Source of the DNA: Salibacterium aidingense DSM 18341
Lineage (GTDB): Bacteria > Bacillota > Bacilli > Bacillales > Marinococcaceae
Length of the DNA: 64,000 nt
Reading direction: 5' to 3'
NCBI RefSeq assembly: GCF_000429685.1
Contig: NZ_AUCI01000013.1
Coordinates: 62,001 to 126,000 of the forward strand
Shown one piece after another: positions 1 to 8,693 of this stretch. Made by a program: the position numbers and the translations under genes. The first letter of the stretch is position 1. Each line of letters begins with the position of its first letter. Below the pieces are notes generated by a model. That model worked only from the letters and a program-made list of their open reading frames with translations. It searched no databases and was not told the DNA's origin.

Positions 1-1
1 G

Positions 2-694
2 AATTTTTGGGAAGCTTTCCGGAACACCACGATGTTCGTCATTTTTTCGACCCCGGGAATGGTTATTTTAGCCCTCATCTTAGCCTTGCTCGCTAACTTA
101 AATACCAAAATGAAAACATTGTTCCGCGGAGCTTATTTCCTTCCCAGTATTCTATCTGTTTCCGTCATTTCTTACGTCGCGATCTTTATGGCGCAGCCGT
201 ATAACGGTGTGGTGAATAATATTATTCAAATGTTCGGTATAAATGTAGAGCCGTTTTGGCTGAACACGCCGTCTCTCGCATGGGTAACGATTATTGCGGT
301 GACCTTGTGGTGGACCGTAGGGTTTAATATGATTCTTTTTTTAACAGCCCTGCAGGATATTCCGGAGGATTTATATGAGGCGGCAGAAGTAGACGGAGCT
401 ACACGTATGAACATGTTTTGGTCGATTACCTTTCCGCAGCTGCTCCCCATCGCCAGAGTTATCCTCTTACTGCAGGTGTTGGCTTCCTTCAAAGTATTTG
501 GCCAGATATTATTGATTACAGAAGGAGGGCCCGGTACCGCTACTAGGCCGATGATTCAATATATTTATGAAATGGGGTTTGAGCGGGCCGACCTCGGTTA
601 TGCGGCGGCGATGTCTTATATTTTATTTATTGTGCTGCTGCTGCTGTCGATAGTACAACTGCGATCCGGCGGAAGAGGGGGTAGAATCATATGA
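2..694 (+). CDS. Carbohydrate ABC transporter permease, MalF/UgpA type (5' end outside window)
   Basis: One of the two membrane subunits of a binding-protein-dependent sugar importer. The reading frame is open from base 2, so the true start lies before the window; the first ATG at 32 is internal to the family. At least five hydrophobic segments are visible, and the cytoplasmic EAA loop that docks the ATPase reads EAAEVDGA near residue 120 of the visible part. It overlaps the next permease by four bases (ATGA), the usual coupling of MalF/MalG pairs. The substrate is unknown; the sulfatase downstream suggests a sulfated oligosaccharide. Neither a binding protein nor an ATPase of this system is in the window. 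Confidence 0.9.
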   Translation, partial: NFWEAFRNTTMFVIFSTPGMVILALILALLANLNTKMKTLFRGAYFLPSILSVSVISYVAIFMAQPYNGVVNNIIQMFGINVEPFWLNTPSLAWVTIIAVTLWWTVGFNMILFLTALQDIPEDLYEAAEVDGATRMNMFWSITFPQLLPIARVILLLQVLASFKVFGQILLITEGGPGTATRPMIQYIYEMGFERADLGYAAAMSYILFIVLLLLSIVQLRSGGRGGRII

Positions 695-1542
695 GTCAGA
701 AAGGGCAGACCTTACTGGAAAAAAAGCGGGATCCATTTCATTTTCTAAAGGTTATTCTTGCGTTTGTTATGGCGTTAATATTTCTCTTTCCCATTGTATG
801 GATGATATTTGTGTCGTTAAAACCAGAGGAGGCCGCGGCAGCAGAGCCGCTTTCCTGGTTCCTGCCGCCGTATACGTTAGAGAACTTTATTGAAATTATA
901 ACCGGCAGTGATGTGTTCCTTTGGACCTGGAACAGCTTTATTGTCGGAATAATGACTACTATTGTGACGTTAATCCTAACTTCCCTCGCCGCCTTTGCGA
1001 TTTCCAAAATGCATTTTACCTACCGGAGATTTATCTTTATTTTCTTTTTAGCGGGGTTGATGGTGCCCGGGGAAGCGATGATCATACCACTTTTTGAAAT
1101 AGTAGGAGACATGAATATGCTCGACACGTACAGCGGACTGATCCTGCCCATGGTCGCTACACCGCTTGGCGTCGTTATTTTGAAAAGTTTTTTCGACGGG
1201 GTTCCCAATGAACTTATTGAAAGTGCAAAAGTCGATGGCTGCTCGGATTGGCGCCTATATTGGAATATTGTTCTGCCGCTTGCTAAACCTGCGATGGCCG
1301 CGATAGGAATACTGACCTTCATTGCGTCCTGGAACAATTTCCTCTGGCCTTATTTAGCTATCGTGTCTGAAAGTCTCTATACCCTTCCTGTTGGTATTCC
1401 AGCCTTTAATTCAGCTTATTCGGATACGTATGTGGAACCGATGACGGTAAATGCCCTGGCATCCATCCCTGTTATCATCGCCTTTCTCCTCTTTGAAAAA
1501 CAAATTATTAAAGGAGTCAGCTTTTCCGGGATAAAAGGATGA
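691..1542 (+). CDS. Carbohydrate ABC transporter permease, MalG/UgpE type
   Basis: Second membrane subunit of the same importer, 283 residues, full length for the family. It shows six hydrophobic segments, the first at about residues 19-42, and an EAA loop (ESAKVDGC, about residues 177-184). The start ATG overlaps the stop of the upstream permease, so the two are translationally coupled. It is followed after 24 bases by a DUF624 gene and then by a sulfatase, all on the same strand and probably one operon. Confidence 0.92.
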   Translation: MSQKGQTLLEKKRDPFHFLKVILAFVMALIFLFPIVWMIFVSLKPEEAAAAEPLSWFLPPYTLENFIEIITGSDVFLWTWNSFIVGIMTTIVTLILTSLAAFAISKMHFTYRRFIFIFFLAGLMVPGEAMIIPLFEIVGDMNMLDTYSGLILPMVATPLGVVILKSFFDGVPNELIESAKVDGCSDWRLYWNIVLPLAKPAMAAIGILTFIASWNNFLWPYLAIVSESLYTLPVGIPAFNSAYSDTYVEPMTVNALASIPVIIAFLLFEKQIIKGVSFSGIKG

Positions 1543-1566
1543 GAGAGAAGAAAGGAGAGAAAAAAA

Positions 1567-2244
1567 GTGGGGAAAACAGAAAGTTCCAGAAACGTCCTTT
1601 TTCGAGCGATCGATGGGATAGTGCAAATTGTTTACCTGCATGGGCTGTGGGTTGGGTTCTCCCTGCTCGGCGGGATCCTGTTTGGTGTGTTTCCTTCCAC
1701 AATTGCTCTATATGAAGTCATCAGAAAGTGGGAGACGGAAGGGTTCCATAAGGAAACCAGTACATTCCTAACATTTTGGAGCGCTTATAGAAAGGCATTT
1801 CGAAAAGGGAATGCCGTGGGTGGAATCTTATTCGTAACCGGAGGGTTTTTAGGCGCTGATCTGCTTATAGTTTCCCGGATCGATCATATCGCAGGGCTCG
1901 GGTTAACGTTTATTTTTTCAATCTTGCTGGGTCTCTTTCTTCTGGTTCTGCTGTTCATCTTCCCAGTCATCATTTACTTTGAAGAACCTCTTTTTCGTCA
2001 GTTGAAATATTCCTTGCTCCTTGGTATGTCGTCGCTGCCTTATGTCGTTCTTCAGGCAGCTGCGTGGACGGTGGTTCTGTCCTTCTTTCTCTTTGTACTG
2101 CCGGCGGCAGCCATCGTTTCTATCAGCAGTATATTGGCTCTTGTCCATATGAAAATAGCGGGGAAAGCAATAAACCGTGCCCATTTAAAGCAGCAGCAAG
2201 GGAGAAAGAAAGAGTCTTCTTCCCTTATGATACAAGAAATATAA
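1567..2244 (+). CDS. DUF624 (YesL-like) membrane protein
   Basis: A 225-residue membrane protein with about five hydrophobic segments. The motif near the N terminus (GLWVGFSLLGGILFGVFPS) is typical of the DUF624/YesL family, which is found beside carbohydrate ABC transporters and YesMN-type two-component systems in Firmicutes; its biochemical role is unknown. Translation starts at GTG 1567 after the purine-rich site GAAAGGAGAG. It sits between the permease pair and the sulfatase. Function can only be inferred as accessory to sugar uptake or regulation. Confidence 0.8.
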   Translation: MGKTESSRNVLFRAIDGIVQIVYLHGLWVGFSLLGGILFGVFPSTIALYEVIRKWETEGFHKETSTFLTFWSAYRKAFRKGNAVGGILFVTGGFLGADLLIVSRIDHIAGLGLTFIFSILLGLFLLVLLFIFPVIIYFEEPLFRQLKYSLLLGMSSLPYVVLQAAAWTVVLSFFLFVLPAAAIVSISSILALVHMKIAGKAINRAHLKQQQGRKKESSSLMIQEI

Positions 2245-2265
2245 TATCTCTAGGAGGCAGAATAA

Positions 2266-3798
2266 ATGTCAGCGAACAAGCCCAATATTATTTTGATATT
2301 AACGGATGATTTAGGTTATTCCGACTTAGGGTGTTACGGCAGTGAAATCGATACGCCGAATATCGATCAATTAGCCGGCAATGGCCTGCGCTTCACCCAA
2401 TTTTATAACTCCGCCCGCTGCTGCCCCAGCAGAGCGTCCCTCCTAAGCGGCCTGTACCCCCATCAAGCAGGCGTCGGAGAAATGGATCAGGACCGTGAAA
2501 CCCCCGGTTATCGCGGCTATTTAAAAGATCAGTGCGTAACACTCGCAGAGGTATTAAAGAAAGGCGGGTATCACACGTACTTAGCCGGGAAATGGCATGT
2601 CGGGAAAACGGGACCGACGGAACGCGGTTTTGACGATTTTTACGGCCTTTTAGGGGGATTCGCAAGTTTCTGGGATAAAAAGAATTATATTCGACTGCCG
2701 GAAGGAAAACCCGGGCAGACTTACAGAGAAGAGGAATTTTACGCTACGGATGCGATCACGGATCACGCCCTGGATTTTATAGAGGAGTCTCGTCATAAGG
2801 ACCAGCCCTATTTCCTCTATCTTTCCTATAATGCTCCGCACTTCCCATTGCAAGCACCGAAAGAAGACATCGAAAAATATAAAAAAGTATATGAAAAAGG
2901 CTGGGATATAATTCGGGAAGAGCGGTTGGAGCGGATGAAGGAATTAAACATTGTGGATGAAAATGTTCCCCTGCCGCCACGCTCCGAATATTGGAATAGA
3001 GACCGGGATATTCACGGCATCAATCCAGCTTGGGAGTCTATTGATCCAGATCGTCAGAAAGACCTGGCGCGGCGGATGGCAGTTTACGCTGCTATGGTGG
3101 ATCGTATGGACCAAAACATCGGCAGGGTGCTGCAGGATTTAAGGGAGCAAAATGAGTTGGAGGATACCTTAATTCTTTTCTGTTCGGATAACGGCGCCTG
3201 TGCGGAATGGGATCCATGGGGGTTTGACAACTGGATCACCACTTCCAATATGCTGCATCGAAAAGAAGATATCGATCATATGGGAGGACCTGGGTCGTAC
3301 CATAGTTACGGCTCCGGATGGGCGAACGCCTGCAGTACCCCTTTACAGCTTTATAAGCATTACATTCACGAGGGCGGGATCTGTACGCCGCTGATTGCCC
3401 ACTGGCCGGAAAAAGTGAAACGTAAGGGAGCCATTGACCACCGCCCGGGACATTTTATCGATTTTATGGCCACATTCGTTGATATTACAGAAGTAGAATA
3501 TCCTAAAACACATCAGGGTCGTGACATTCTCCCGATGGAAGGCGAAAGTTTACTGCCTGCTTTTTTAGGGGAGACCGCCACAGAAAGAACATTATGTTTT
3601 GAGCATGAACAGAATGCCGGCGTCCGTCAAGGCAGCTGGAAACTCTCCAAGGTAAAAGAAAAAGAGTGGGAGCTTTACCACATAGACTCGGATAGAAATG
3701 AAATGCATAACCTGGTGGAGAAGTACCCGGAAAAGGTAGAGGAGATGAAAAGGATTTGGGAAGAATGGGCGCACCGTACAAATGTCTATCCTCGTTAA
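2266..3798 (+). CDS. Sulfatase (arylsulfatase family), cytoplasmic
   Basis: A 510-residue type I sulfatase. The metal-binding start (LTDDLGYSD, D14-D15) and the active-site signature C52-C-P-S-R are intact; C52 would be converted to formylglycine by a maturase, which is not seen in this window. The second metal cluster is the DNG motif near residue 308. No signal peptide is present, so desulfation should occur in the cytosol after import of a sulfated oligosaccharide by the upstream ABC system. A strong AGGAGG site precedes ATG 2266. Last gene of the operon. The exact sugar substrate cannot be read from sequence. Confidence 0.93.
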   Translation: MSANKPNIILILTDDLGYSDLGCYGSEIDTPNIDQLAGNGLRFTQFYNSARCCPSRASLLSGLYPHQAGVGEMDQDRETPGYRGYLKDQCVTLAEVLKKGGYHTYLAGKWHVGKTGPTERGFDDFYGLLGGFASFWDKKNYIRLPEGKPGQTYREEEFYATDAITDHALDFIEESRHKDQPYFLYLSYNAPHFPLQAPKEDIEKYKKVYEKGWDIIREERLERMKELNIVDENVPLPPRSEYWNRDRDIHGINPAWESIDPDRQKDLARRMAVYAAMVDRMDQNIGRVLQDLREQNELEDTLILFCSDNGACAEWDPWGFDNWITTSNMLHRKEDIDHMGGPGSYHSYGSGWANACSTPLQLYKHYIHEGGICTPLIAHWPEKVKRKGAIDHRPGHFIDFMATFVDITEVEYPKTHQGRDILPMEGESLLPAFLGETATERTLCFEHEQNAGVRQGSWKLSKVKEKEWELYHIDSDRNEMHNLVEKYPEKVEEMKRIWEEWAHRTNVYPR

Positions 3799-3857
3799 AT
3801 GCATAAAAAAAGCCCGGCCGCACCTTTTCCTGGTGCTTAGGAAAGCCAGCAACAGCT

Positions 3858-4054
3858 GTGGAGGACACAAACCACTAGAACGAAACTCTTATTGTCCTCC
3901 AACTTAGCTTTTGAACCCAACAGTAAAGGAATAAGGAAAAAGACTGGTCTCCAAAAGCATTTGGGGGACACAAAAACCAAAAAAGGAATGCGTAGGGGCC
4001 TCCATCCCCAAGTGGAGACCCCTAGGACAAAATAATTCCGCGCTGTTGTCCTCC
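3858..4054. repeat. Structured intergenic repeat family A, copy 1
   Basis: About 197 bp that align along their whole length with 10786-10981, clearly similar by eye with scattered substitutions. Both copies begin with GTGGAGGAC and end with GTCCTCC, giving short inverted termini. Both contain an internal hairpin (here around 3996-4025, arms GGGGCCTCCA and TGGAGACCCC), and both are followed by a related strong terminator hairpin. No coding frame is shared by the copies. It may be a MITE-like element or a structured RNA. The rest of 3799-4337 holds only the two hairpins listed separately. Confidence 0.7.
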
Positions 4055-4090
4055 GATTACTTCTGCAGTGAATGCGCTGCAAAAGTATTT

Positions 4091-4130
4091 AAAAAACGGA
4101 GCTTGGGTGATTTCCCCAAGCTCCGTTTTT
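4091..4130 (+). terminator. Strong hairpin terminator, part of repeat family A
   Basis: A perfect 12-bp stem (ACGGAGCTTGGG with CCCAAGCTCCGT) is closed by a six-base loop, preceded by A's and followed by five T's, so it could work in both directions. A closely related hairpin with two G-U substitutions follows the second repeat copy at 11098-11134. Confidence 0.8.
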
Positions 4131-4295
4131 CCAGCGCCGGACAGCTTTTGAAGACATCTATAGGAAAGGCTATGCTGAGGCAGACGGGAAGCAGCGGAAC
4201 ATTAATTCCATTATTTCACAAATGTCCGCGCCGGGACCGGATTTTTTGGGACAGCTCTCTAACTGCCGCTTAAGAATTATCCATGCACCATTAAA

Positions 4296-4335
4296 AAACA
4301 GAGGTTAAGCGGGCTTCTTAACCTCTGTTTTTCTT
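4296..4335 (-). terminator. Terminator of the siderophore-binding protein gene
   Basis: Inverted repeat CAGAGGTTAAG / CTTAACCTCTG with A's on one side and T's on the other, just beyond the stop codon of the minus-strand binding-protein gene. Confidence 0.8.
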
Positions 4336-4337
4336 AC

Positions 4338-5351
4338 TTATTCACTTTCGGCGAGATAATCTTCAATATCATCCAGCATGAGGTTTGCTGCACGGACACC
4401 GCCGGCTGTGTTCCAGATCGCGTCACTCACTTCGTGAACGTTTCCTTCCTGTACGACGTCAAGGTTTTGGAAAAGCGGATCCTCGAGCCATTCTTCCTGA
4501 ACGCTGGTGGCTTCGCCGTCCCCGGTTTCATAGGTGAAATGGAAAAGAACGTCGCCTTCCATCAGCGGGATCTGTTCTTTTGTGGCTTCCATGATCGCCA
4601 GTTCCTCCTCGTCCTGAGGTTCAGGGCGGTTAAAGCCGATTTGATCCAGAATGATACCGGAAAAGGAATCTTTCTGATAGATCCGTACGTCTCCTGCTGT
4701 AAAGCGGACAACGGAAACTTCCTGATCCAGCTTATCTCCGGCCTGTTCTTGAATGTCTGCAATGCGCTGATCGTATTCATCCAGGACGGCTTGACCTTCT
4801 TCTTCTTTATTAACTGCTTCTGCGATCAACTCAAAGTTGGCCTGCCAGTCCCCGCGGAGCCTTTCTTCGAAGATCGTGGGAGCAATGTCATTTAGCTGCT
4901 CGTAGACATCTTCCTGCCGCATCTTATTTCCGATAATCAAGTCAGGATCGAGCGCCGCAATTTGTTCGAGGTTTACCTGACTTTCGGTTCCGACCACTTC
5001 TACGCCTTCCATATCCTCTTCGATATGGTCATACCATGGATCTCCTGTCCAAGACTGAACAGCCCCCACAGGTGTGATGCCAAGAGAAAGAAGGGCTTCT
5101 GTGCCATGATTGGTGAGAATAACGATATCCTCCGGAGTTCCTTCGAGCTCTGTGGTTCCCATCGCATGTTCGACGGTGTATGAATCCTGGCTTTCTTCTG
5201 TCGTCTCATCTGATGTTTCTTCTGTGTCCTGGCTGTTTTCTCCCTCTTCCTCTGTGTTTTCCTCCGCTCCGCATGCAGATAATAGAAGGATAAAGGTTAC
5301 AGCAAGACAGAGAATGCTGAACCAGGAACGAGATGTTAAATAGTTCACCAT
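4338..5351 (-). CDS. Iron-siderophore ABC transporter substrate-binding lipoprotein
   Basis: A 337-residue periplasmic-binding-type (FecB/FhuD/YfiY) protein that captures ferric siderophores outside the membrane. The signal peptide ends in the lipobox LLSAC (lipidated C27) and is followed by a very acidic linker. The body carries typical family segments (VEHAMGTTELEGTPEDIVIL and LDPDLIIGNKM). Start ATG 5351 follows GGAGG at good spacing. It is divergent from the permease genes that start at about 5519, and Fur-like boxes lie in the shared promoter region, so iron-repressed expression is likely. Confidence 0.93.
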   Translation of the reverse strand: MVNYLTSRSWFSILCLAVTFILLLSACGAEENTEEEGENSQDTEETSDETTEESQDSYTVEHAMGTTELEGTPEDIVILTNHGTEALLSLGITPVGAVQSWTGDPWYDHIEEDMEGVEVVGTESQVNLEQIAALDPDLIIGNKMRQEDVYEQLNDIAPTIFEERLRGDWQANFELIAEAVNKEEEGQAVLDEYDQRIADIQEQAGDKLDQEVSVVRFTAGDVRIYQKDSFSGIILDQIGFNRPEPQDEEELAIMEATKEQIPLMEGDVLFHFTYETGDGEATSVQEEWLEDPLFQNLDVVQEGNVHEVSDAIWNTAGGVRAANLMLDDIEDYLAESE

Positions 5352-5402
5352 TGATATGTACCTCCAGCGTTAAAATAATTGGGATAGAAGTATGATTTCT
5401 TC

Positions 5403-5470
5403 TCTGATAATGATATTATAGAGAATGATTCTCACTGTCAATAAATTAATGATAATGATTTTCAACATCA
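5403..5470. promoter_or_regulatory. Cluster of Fur-like boxes in divergent promoter
   Basis: Three A/T-rich sites resemble the Fur consensus TGATAATNATTATCA: TGATAATGATATTATA near 5405, GAGAATGATTCTC near 5422 (a perfect palindrome around the centre), and ATGATAATGATTTTCA near 5449. They lie between the divergently transcribed binding protein and permease genes, so one set can control both. Confidence 0.75.
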
Positions 5471-5518
5471 TTGACAATGCCCTCTTCTTTTCTTTAAACT
5501 TAAAGGTGCAAGAGTAGG

Positions 5519-6556
5519 ATGGTTAGTGAAGTTAGATTGGAGATTGGCCATATGATACTGAAATCCCCGAAAGCGAAAGTGGCGGGACTGCTTATAGGTA
5601 TGATTGTTTTCGTTGCATGCATTCTGGGAAGTATCATATTCGGCTATACCTCTATAACATTTTCAATGGTCATTGATGCTTATACACAATTTGATCAATC
5701 CAATGAACATTTAGTGATACGAAATGAAAGAATGCCCCGTGCCTTAACAGCTGCTGTAATAGGAGCAAGCCTGGCGGTAGCCGGCGCCATCATGCAGGCG
5801 CTGACGAGAAACCCGCTCGCTTCCCCGGGAATCTTGGGGGTGAATGCGGGAGCCGGCTTTTTTGTGGTCACTGCTGTGTCCTTATTTTCTATTACAAGCA
5901 TGCAGCATTTTATATGGATTGCCTTTTTAGGTGCTGCTACAGCGGCTTTTATTGTTTATTTTTTAAGTTCTTTCGGAAAAGAAGGGCTCAGCCCCATGAA
6001 ATTAGTCCTTGCCGGTTCTGCGATGGCAGCGCTGTTTTCCTCTTTCACGCAAGGCCTGCTTGTTCTTAATGAGCAGGCGCTTGACGAAGTGCTGTTCTGG
6101 CTGGCCGGTTCGGTGCAGGGAAGGGACATTGAATACTTATTATACGTGCTTCCGTATATAGGCGCAGCCTGGATCCTGGCCATGTTTATCGCGCGGCCGG
6201 TCAATGCTTTGGCCATCGGAGAAGACGTCGCCGCAGGCCTTGGACAGAAAATCGGGTTAACCAAGCTCTCCTGTGCTTTACTGGTGATTGTGCTTGCGGG
6301 CGGATCTGTCGCGGTGGCAGGCCCGATTGGGTTTATCGGTATCGTCATTCCGAATATTGTCCGCCCTCTTGTAGGGCTGGATCACCGCTGGATCTTCCCG
6401 TATTGCGCTGTTCTTGGCGGAATTCTTTTAATGGCGGCTGATGTCTCTGCAAGATTTATTATTATGCCGCAGGAAGTTCCTGTCGGGGTGATGACGGCTG
6501 TTATTGGAACCCCCTTCTTCATCTACATTGCCAGGAGGGGGATGAGCATGAAATGA
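5519..6556 (+). CDS. Iron-siderophore ABC transporter permease, FecCD family (first)
   Basis: A 345-residue polytopic permease of the FecCD/BtuC family with about nine to ten membrane segments. Family motifs include RMPRALTAAVIGASLAVAGA (about residues 65-85), RNPLASPGILGVNAGAGF, and the C-terminal GPIGFIGIVIPNIVRPLVG. The start is ambiguous: ATG 5519 follows AAAGGTG at long spacing, while ATG 5552 follows GGAG at nine bases and gives a more typical N terminus. It overlaps the second permease by four bases. Transcription probably starts from the Fur-controlled divergent promoter. Confidence 0.92.
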   Translation: MVSEVRLEIGHMILKSPKAKVAGLLIGMIVFVACILGSIIFGYTSITFSMVIDAYTQFDQSNEHLVIRNERMPRALTAAVIGASLAVAGAIMQALTRNPLASPGILGVNAGAGFFVVTAVSLFSITSMQHFIWIAFLGAATAAFIVYFLSSFGKEGLSPMKLVLAGSAMAALFSSFTQGLLVLNEQALDEVLFWLAGSVQGRDIEYLLYVLPYIGAAWILAMFIARPVNALAIGEDVAAGLGQKIGLTKLSCALLVIVLAGGSVAVAGPIGFIGIVIPNIVRPLVGLDHRWIFPYCAVLGGILLMAADVSARFIIMPQEVPVGVMTAVIGTPFFIYIARRGMSMK

Positions 6557-7605
6557 AAAAATACCTTCCGATTCGATTTAAAAACTGGTTTTCTTTTCTT
6601 CTGGACTGGAAGGCATTCCTTACAATTGTTGTCCTGCTGGTTCTGACACTCACTCTCCTGATCGCCAGTATCAGCTTGGGGGATATGCGCATTCCACCTT
6701 TGGATGTGATGCGTGTTCTCTTTGGGGGAGGAGAAGAGACACAGCAGCTGGTTATTACATCATTCCGGCTCCCGAGAATCATCATAGCGATGCTGGTTGG
6801 GATGTGTCTGGCTGCCGCCGGGGCGATTCTTCAGGGGATTATCCGGAATCCTCTGGCGTCGCCGGATATTATTGGTATTACCGGCGGGGCAGGAGTTGCA
6901 GTTGTTACATTTTTAGCGGTATTCAGTAATGAAAACAATGCTCTTACGGTAAGTATTCACTGGCTTCCGTTGGCCGCTTTTATCGGGGCTACGCTGGTTG
7001 CTTTTCTTGTATACGGTCTCGCTTGGAAAAATGGTGTTTCCCCTGTGCGTCTCGTATTGATTGGAATTGGAATTTCCACGCTGGCCCAGGCTCTGACCAC
7101 GTTACTGATGATTGTTGGTCCTATCTACCGGGCCAGTCAGGCGAACATATGGCTGACGGGAACGGTTTATGGATCAACCTGGGATGATGTCACAATATTA
7201 ACTCCCTGGGCTCTTGTTTTACTTACAGCGACGTTTCTCTTATCCAGGAACTTGAACCTTCAGGAACTTGGAGATGAAATGGCTAAAGGGCTGGGAAGCA
7301 GAGTACAGGTACAGCGTGTAGGACTGTTGTTTGTGAGTACTGCTTTAACGGGAGGAGCGGTTGCCTTTGCGGGAGGGATTGGTTTTGTCGGGCTGATGTC
7401 TCCTCATATCGCGAGAAATCTGGTAGGTTCCGCGTTCGGGGCGCTTATCCCCGTTTCCGCCTTTATCGGGGCAATGCTCGTATTAGCCGCCGATCTGGTT
7501 GGCAGAACCGTGTTCTCTCCGCTGGAAGTACCCGCAGGCGTGTTCACTGCATTAATTGGAGCCCCTTACTTTATTTATCTATTATTTAAGAATCGCAACT
7601 TGTAA
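6553..7605 (+). CDS. Iron-siderophore ABC transporter permease, FecCD family (second)
   Basis: A 350-residue partner of the preceding permease, with the same family landmarks: RLPRIIIAMLVGMCLAAAGA, RNPLASPDIIGITGGAGV, and GGIGFVGLMSPHIARNLVG near the C terminus. The two would form a heterodimeric channel. The start ATG overlaps the upstream stop (ATGA), and the ATPase gene follows after 40 bases. Complete and apparently functional. Confidence 0.93.
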   Translation: MKKYLPIRFKNWFSFLLDWKAFLTIVVLLVLTLTLLIASISLGDMRIPPLDVMRVLFGGGEETQQLVITSFRLPRIIIAMLVGMCLAAAGAILQGIIRNPLASPDIIGITGGAGVAVVTFLAVFSNENNALTVSIHWLPLAAFIGATLVAFLVYGLAWKNGVSPVRLVLIGIGISTLAQALTTLLMIVGPIYRASQANIWLTGTVYGSTWDDVTILTPWALVLLTATFLLSRNLNLQELGDEMAKGLGSRVQVQRVGLLFVSTALTGGAVAFAGGIGFVGLMSPHIARNLVGSAFGALIPVSAFIGAMLVLAADLVGRTVFSPLEVPAGVFTALIGAPYFIYLLFKNRNL

Positions 7606-7645
7606 CCATAGTCAGGGAAAATCTGAAAGATTGAAGGAGCGGTAC

Positions 7646-8470
7646 ATGATGAGTCGGCTGCAAACTGAATCGTTAACATTATCCTATGGTCAGGACAAAG
7701 TCATTGATGAGCTTTCCATCCGCATTCCCAAGGGAGAAATTACAGTCTTAATCGGAGCAAACGGGTGCGGCAAATCAACCCTGCTTCGTTCGATGGCCCG
7801 ACTAATGAAGCCGGAGTCAGGGTCTGTCATGCTGGATGGGAAAAAGATTTCTAAATTATCCACGCGCAACATTGCCAAGGAGATGGCTATCCTTCCCCAG
7901 GGCCCTTCAGCTCCCGAAGGTTTAACGGTTCTGCAGCTGGTGAAGCAGGGGCGTTATCCTCACCAAAGTTGGCTGAAGCAGTGGTCGGAAGAAGATGAGC
8001 GCAGTGTGAACAAGGCGTTAAAAGAAACGAATATGGATGAATTGGCAGAACGCCCGGTCGATTCTCTTTCCGGCGGACAGCGTCAGAGAGCGTGGATTGC
8101 GATGACACTGGCGCAGGATACCGATACCATATTGCTGGATGAACCAACGACATACCTGGACATGGCCCACCAAATTGAAATTCTCGACCTTTTATTCCAT
8201 CTTAATCAAAAGGAGAACCGTACCATTGTGATGGTGCTCCACGATTTGAATCTGGCGTGCCGCTACGCTCATAATCTTGCGGCGATTGCAGATAAGCAGA
8301 TTTTTGCCCAGGGACGGCCGGAAGAAATTATTTCTTGCGATACGGTTCGTCATGTATTCGGGATGGAATGCCAAATCTCTGCAGATCCACTGTTCGGAAC
8401 CCCTTTATGTGTTCCATACGGAATGGGCCGCTGCATCGGCGGAGCCATGCAGCAGGATGGCACGGCGTAA
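7646..8470 (+). CDS. Iron-siderophore ABC transporter ATPase, FecE type
   Basis: ATP-hydrolysing subunit of the siderophore importer, 274 residues from ATG 7646 (an in-frame ATG at 7649 is equally possible; AAGGAG lies just upstream). Walker A is GANGCGKST at about residues 37-45, the ABC signature is LSGGQRQRAW, and Walker B is ILLDEPTTYLD followed by the switch histidine in VLHDLNLA. The longer open frame that starts at 7556 overlaps the permease and has no binding site, so it was not chosen. Last gene of the operon. Confidence 0.93.
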   Translation: MMSRLQTESLTLSYGQDKVIDELSIRIPKGEITVLIGANGCGKSTLLRSMARLMKPESGSVMLDGKKISKLSTRNIAKEMAILPQGPSAPEGLTVLQLVKQGRYPHQSWLKQWSEEDERSVNKALKETNMDELAERPVDSLSGGQRQRAWIAMTLAQDTDTILLDEPTTYLDMAHQIEILDLLFHLNQKENRTIVMVLHDLNLACRYAHNLAAIADKQIFAQGRPEEIISCDTVRHVFGMECQISADPLFGTPLCVPYGMGRCIGGAMQQDGTA

Positions 8471-8493
8471 AACAGGACCTGGTTTAGAAACGG

Positions 8494-8530
8494 CAAGGGT
8501 TTCAAACAATAGAAACCCTTGTTTTTTTTA
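8494..8530 (+). terminator. Terminator of the siderophore uptake operon
   Basis: Ten-base perfect inverted repeat CAAGGGTTTC / GAAACCCTTG followed by eight T's, 24 bases after the ATPase stop codon. The remaining bases up to 8693 show no gene or further clear signal. Confidence 0.88.
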
Positions 8531-8693
8531 TGCCATTAAGTGATTTTTATCCTTCTTCAGCAGTTCCCTCTCTCTTTTTCCCTGCACCTTGCTTTTTCGG
8601 GAAATCCCAGTTTTTATAATACTATTCATAATCCACTCCTTTTGTTCATATCGTGTCGTTGTACAACCTAATTTGTGCAGGAAGGGGAACGAA

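Noticed and set aside
4196-4227. Degenerate forward and inverted boxes of the four-box family near GGAACATTAATTCC and ACAAATGTCC
   Set aside because: Spacing does not fit the 51/61 pattern and the match is poor, so it was not counted as a copy.
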